From: Ashinkailepas kermadecensis
Lineage: Eukaryota > Arthropoda > Thecostraca > Neolepadidae
Assembly: GCA_034440615.1 (NCBI GenBank)
Contig: JAOTOM010003953.1
Span: forward strand, 1-64,000
Direction: 5' to 3'
Length of the DNA stretch: 64,000 nt
Below the pieces are notes generated by a model. The model ran no database searches and was not told where the DNA came from. It worked only from the letters and a program-made list of their open reading frames with translations. Below, piece by piece: positions 63,063-64,000 of the stretch; position 1 is the first letter of the stretch; each line of letters starts with the position of its first letter. The translations under genes were made by a program, and so were the position numbers.

Positions 63063-64000
63063 ATTGAAGGACTTAGAGGACCTAAAAAAGTGGGCTGATC
63101 AATGGCAGATGTCTTTCAACTATGAAAAGTGTAAGGTTATGCATCTGGGGTCTGGTGGTGAGACTTTCAGATATACGATGGGAGGGAGGGAACTGGATGT
63201 TATTGAAGAGGAAACGGACTTAGGTGTGTTGGTTTCAAAAGACCCGAAAGCAGAAAAACAATGTAGGTCAGCTAGGAACAGGGCACTCAGAATGCTGGAA
63301 CTCATTAATAGAAGTGTGATATATAAGAGCAAGGAAGTCATGAAAAAAAAACTATACTTAGCATATGTGCGACCCCAATTGGAATATTCTGTACAAGCTT
63401 GGAGCCCCTACCTAGAAACAGATATAGATAAGTTAGAAAGAGTGCAGTGCAAAGGAACTAGACTCATCAGTGGGATAGGTAACTTAGAATATGGAGAAAG
63501 GCTGGTGGCATTAGATATGTACTCACTCAAGTATAGGAGATTAAGGGGGACATGATTTAAATGTACACAATTGTTGTTGTTATTGGGGTTTAGGGGCACA
63601 TCAACTGCCTAGGTTATACAGCGCCCAATATACACAATTGTTAAAGGACTAGATCAGGTCAATTTAAATGGTGCTCTTCAGTTCAGAGTAGCACACATTC
63701 AGGTTAGATATTTTATTATATTAGATATTTTAGATATTATATTAGATATTCAGGTTAGATATTCAGGTCATCAATTCAGGTTAGACAAGTTGAGGTGTAG
63801 GACAGTTAAGCAACAACCGCTCTTCAGTCAAAGGGTTGTTGATCAGTGGAATGGGCTGCCTGCTGATGTTGTGGGGAGTTCCTCATTGAATGTATTTAAA
63901 AGTAGGGTGGACACATTTTGTAGACAGGAAAATCTTGTTTTTGTTTTATAATTTGTGATGGGTGGGGTGAGATTTATGTTAAGTAAGTGTGCACGGCACA
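63063..64000 (+). mobile_element. CR1-like LINE family A (right arm of second inverted pair), runs off the window
   Basis: The plus strand is open from 63064 to 63555: DLEDLKKWADQWQMSFNYEK, CKVMHLGSGGETFRYTMGGR, DLGVLVSKDPKAEKQCRSAR, YVRPQLEYSVQAWSPYLETD, YSLKYRRLRGT. It then continues to the 3' UTR. It is broken by the mini-hairpin insertion at 63576-63630 and by a small local expansion of 'ttcaggttagatatt' at 63700-63785. Confidence 0.92.
63576..63630 (+). mobile_element. Mini-hairpin element, copy 6, with perfect 12-bp target duplication
   Basis: The 55-bp insert gttgttattggggtttaggg, gcacatcaactgcctaggtt, atacagcgcccaata lies between two copies of tacacaattgtt (63564-63575 and 63631-63642). 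The empty site is seen in the LINE copy near 51860 (tgtacaaaattgttaaagg). This fixes both ends of the element. Confidence 0.93.

Overview
This is animal nuclear DNA. Coding sequence is split by GT-AG introns, and most of the window is non-LTR and LTR retrotransposons, tRNA-derived SINEs, minisatellites and microsatellites. An arthropod is most likely. The Ly6/three-finger gene has the form common in arthropods, short runs of the arthropod telomere-like unit TTAGG recur near 21.5 kb and 39.9-41.0 kb, and a transposon-like pseudogene carries an HTQAVER-type motif I know from arthropod genomes. The species cannot be named from sequence alone.

Two host genes can be reconstructed, both on the minus strand. 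(1) LIN9, a subunit of the MuvB/DREAM cell-cycle complex, has eight coding exons between 18424 and 7283. The extreme N-terminal exon was not found. All junctions have matching phases, and the protein aligns with animal LIN9 through the DIRP region, the MNTEAE/EFQRRYA segment and the C-terminal coiled coil. (2) A GPI-anchored Ly6/uPAR-type protein of 147 residues is encoded by three exons at 44926-44863, 35687-35511 and 30395-30193, across introns of about 9.2 and 5.1 kb.

Layout: 0-1.3 kb is an unclassified interspersed repeat with an eroded GC/AT array. 1.3-7.3 kb is intergenic with SINEs and a 47-bp minisatellite. 7.3-18.4 kb is LIN9, whose introns hold SINEs, a GA-rich tract and minisatellites. 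18.4-30 kb is gene-poor with degenerate arrays and two further copies of the interspersed repeat family. 30.2-44.9 kb is the Ly6 gene, whose introns contain a further repeat copy, pentanucleotide arrays, a 1.5-kb foldback element and a 19-bp array. 45-50 kb holds the CpG-rich 5' region of that gene, (CA)n, an E-box-rich 64-bp array and a transposon-like pseudogene. 50.7-64 kb is a retrotransposon cluster: CR1-like LINE fragments (two of them head-to-head inverted pairs), a PIF/Harbinger transposase relic, and a young LTR retrotransposon inserted in a LINE with a perfect 5-bp target duplication.

The most interesting signals are: (a) tandem arrays whose first unit is the end of an exon, so that they carry copies of a LIN9 5' splice site (12 of 14 units keep CAG/GT in one array; another has an in-frame 78-bp period); (b) a 55-bp hairpin-forming interspersed element present six times, with a perfect 12-bp target duplication in one LINE; (c) a young LTR element whose single open frame joins Gag directly to the integrase core, with no protease, reverse transcriptase or RNase H; (d) an array of about 30 E-box hexamers upstream of the Ly6 gene.
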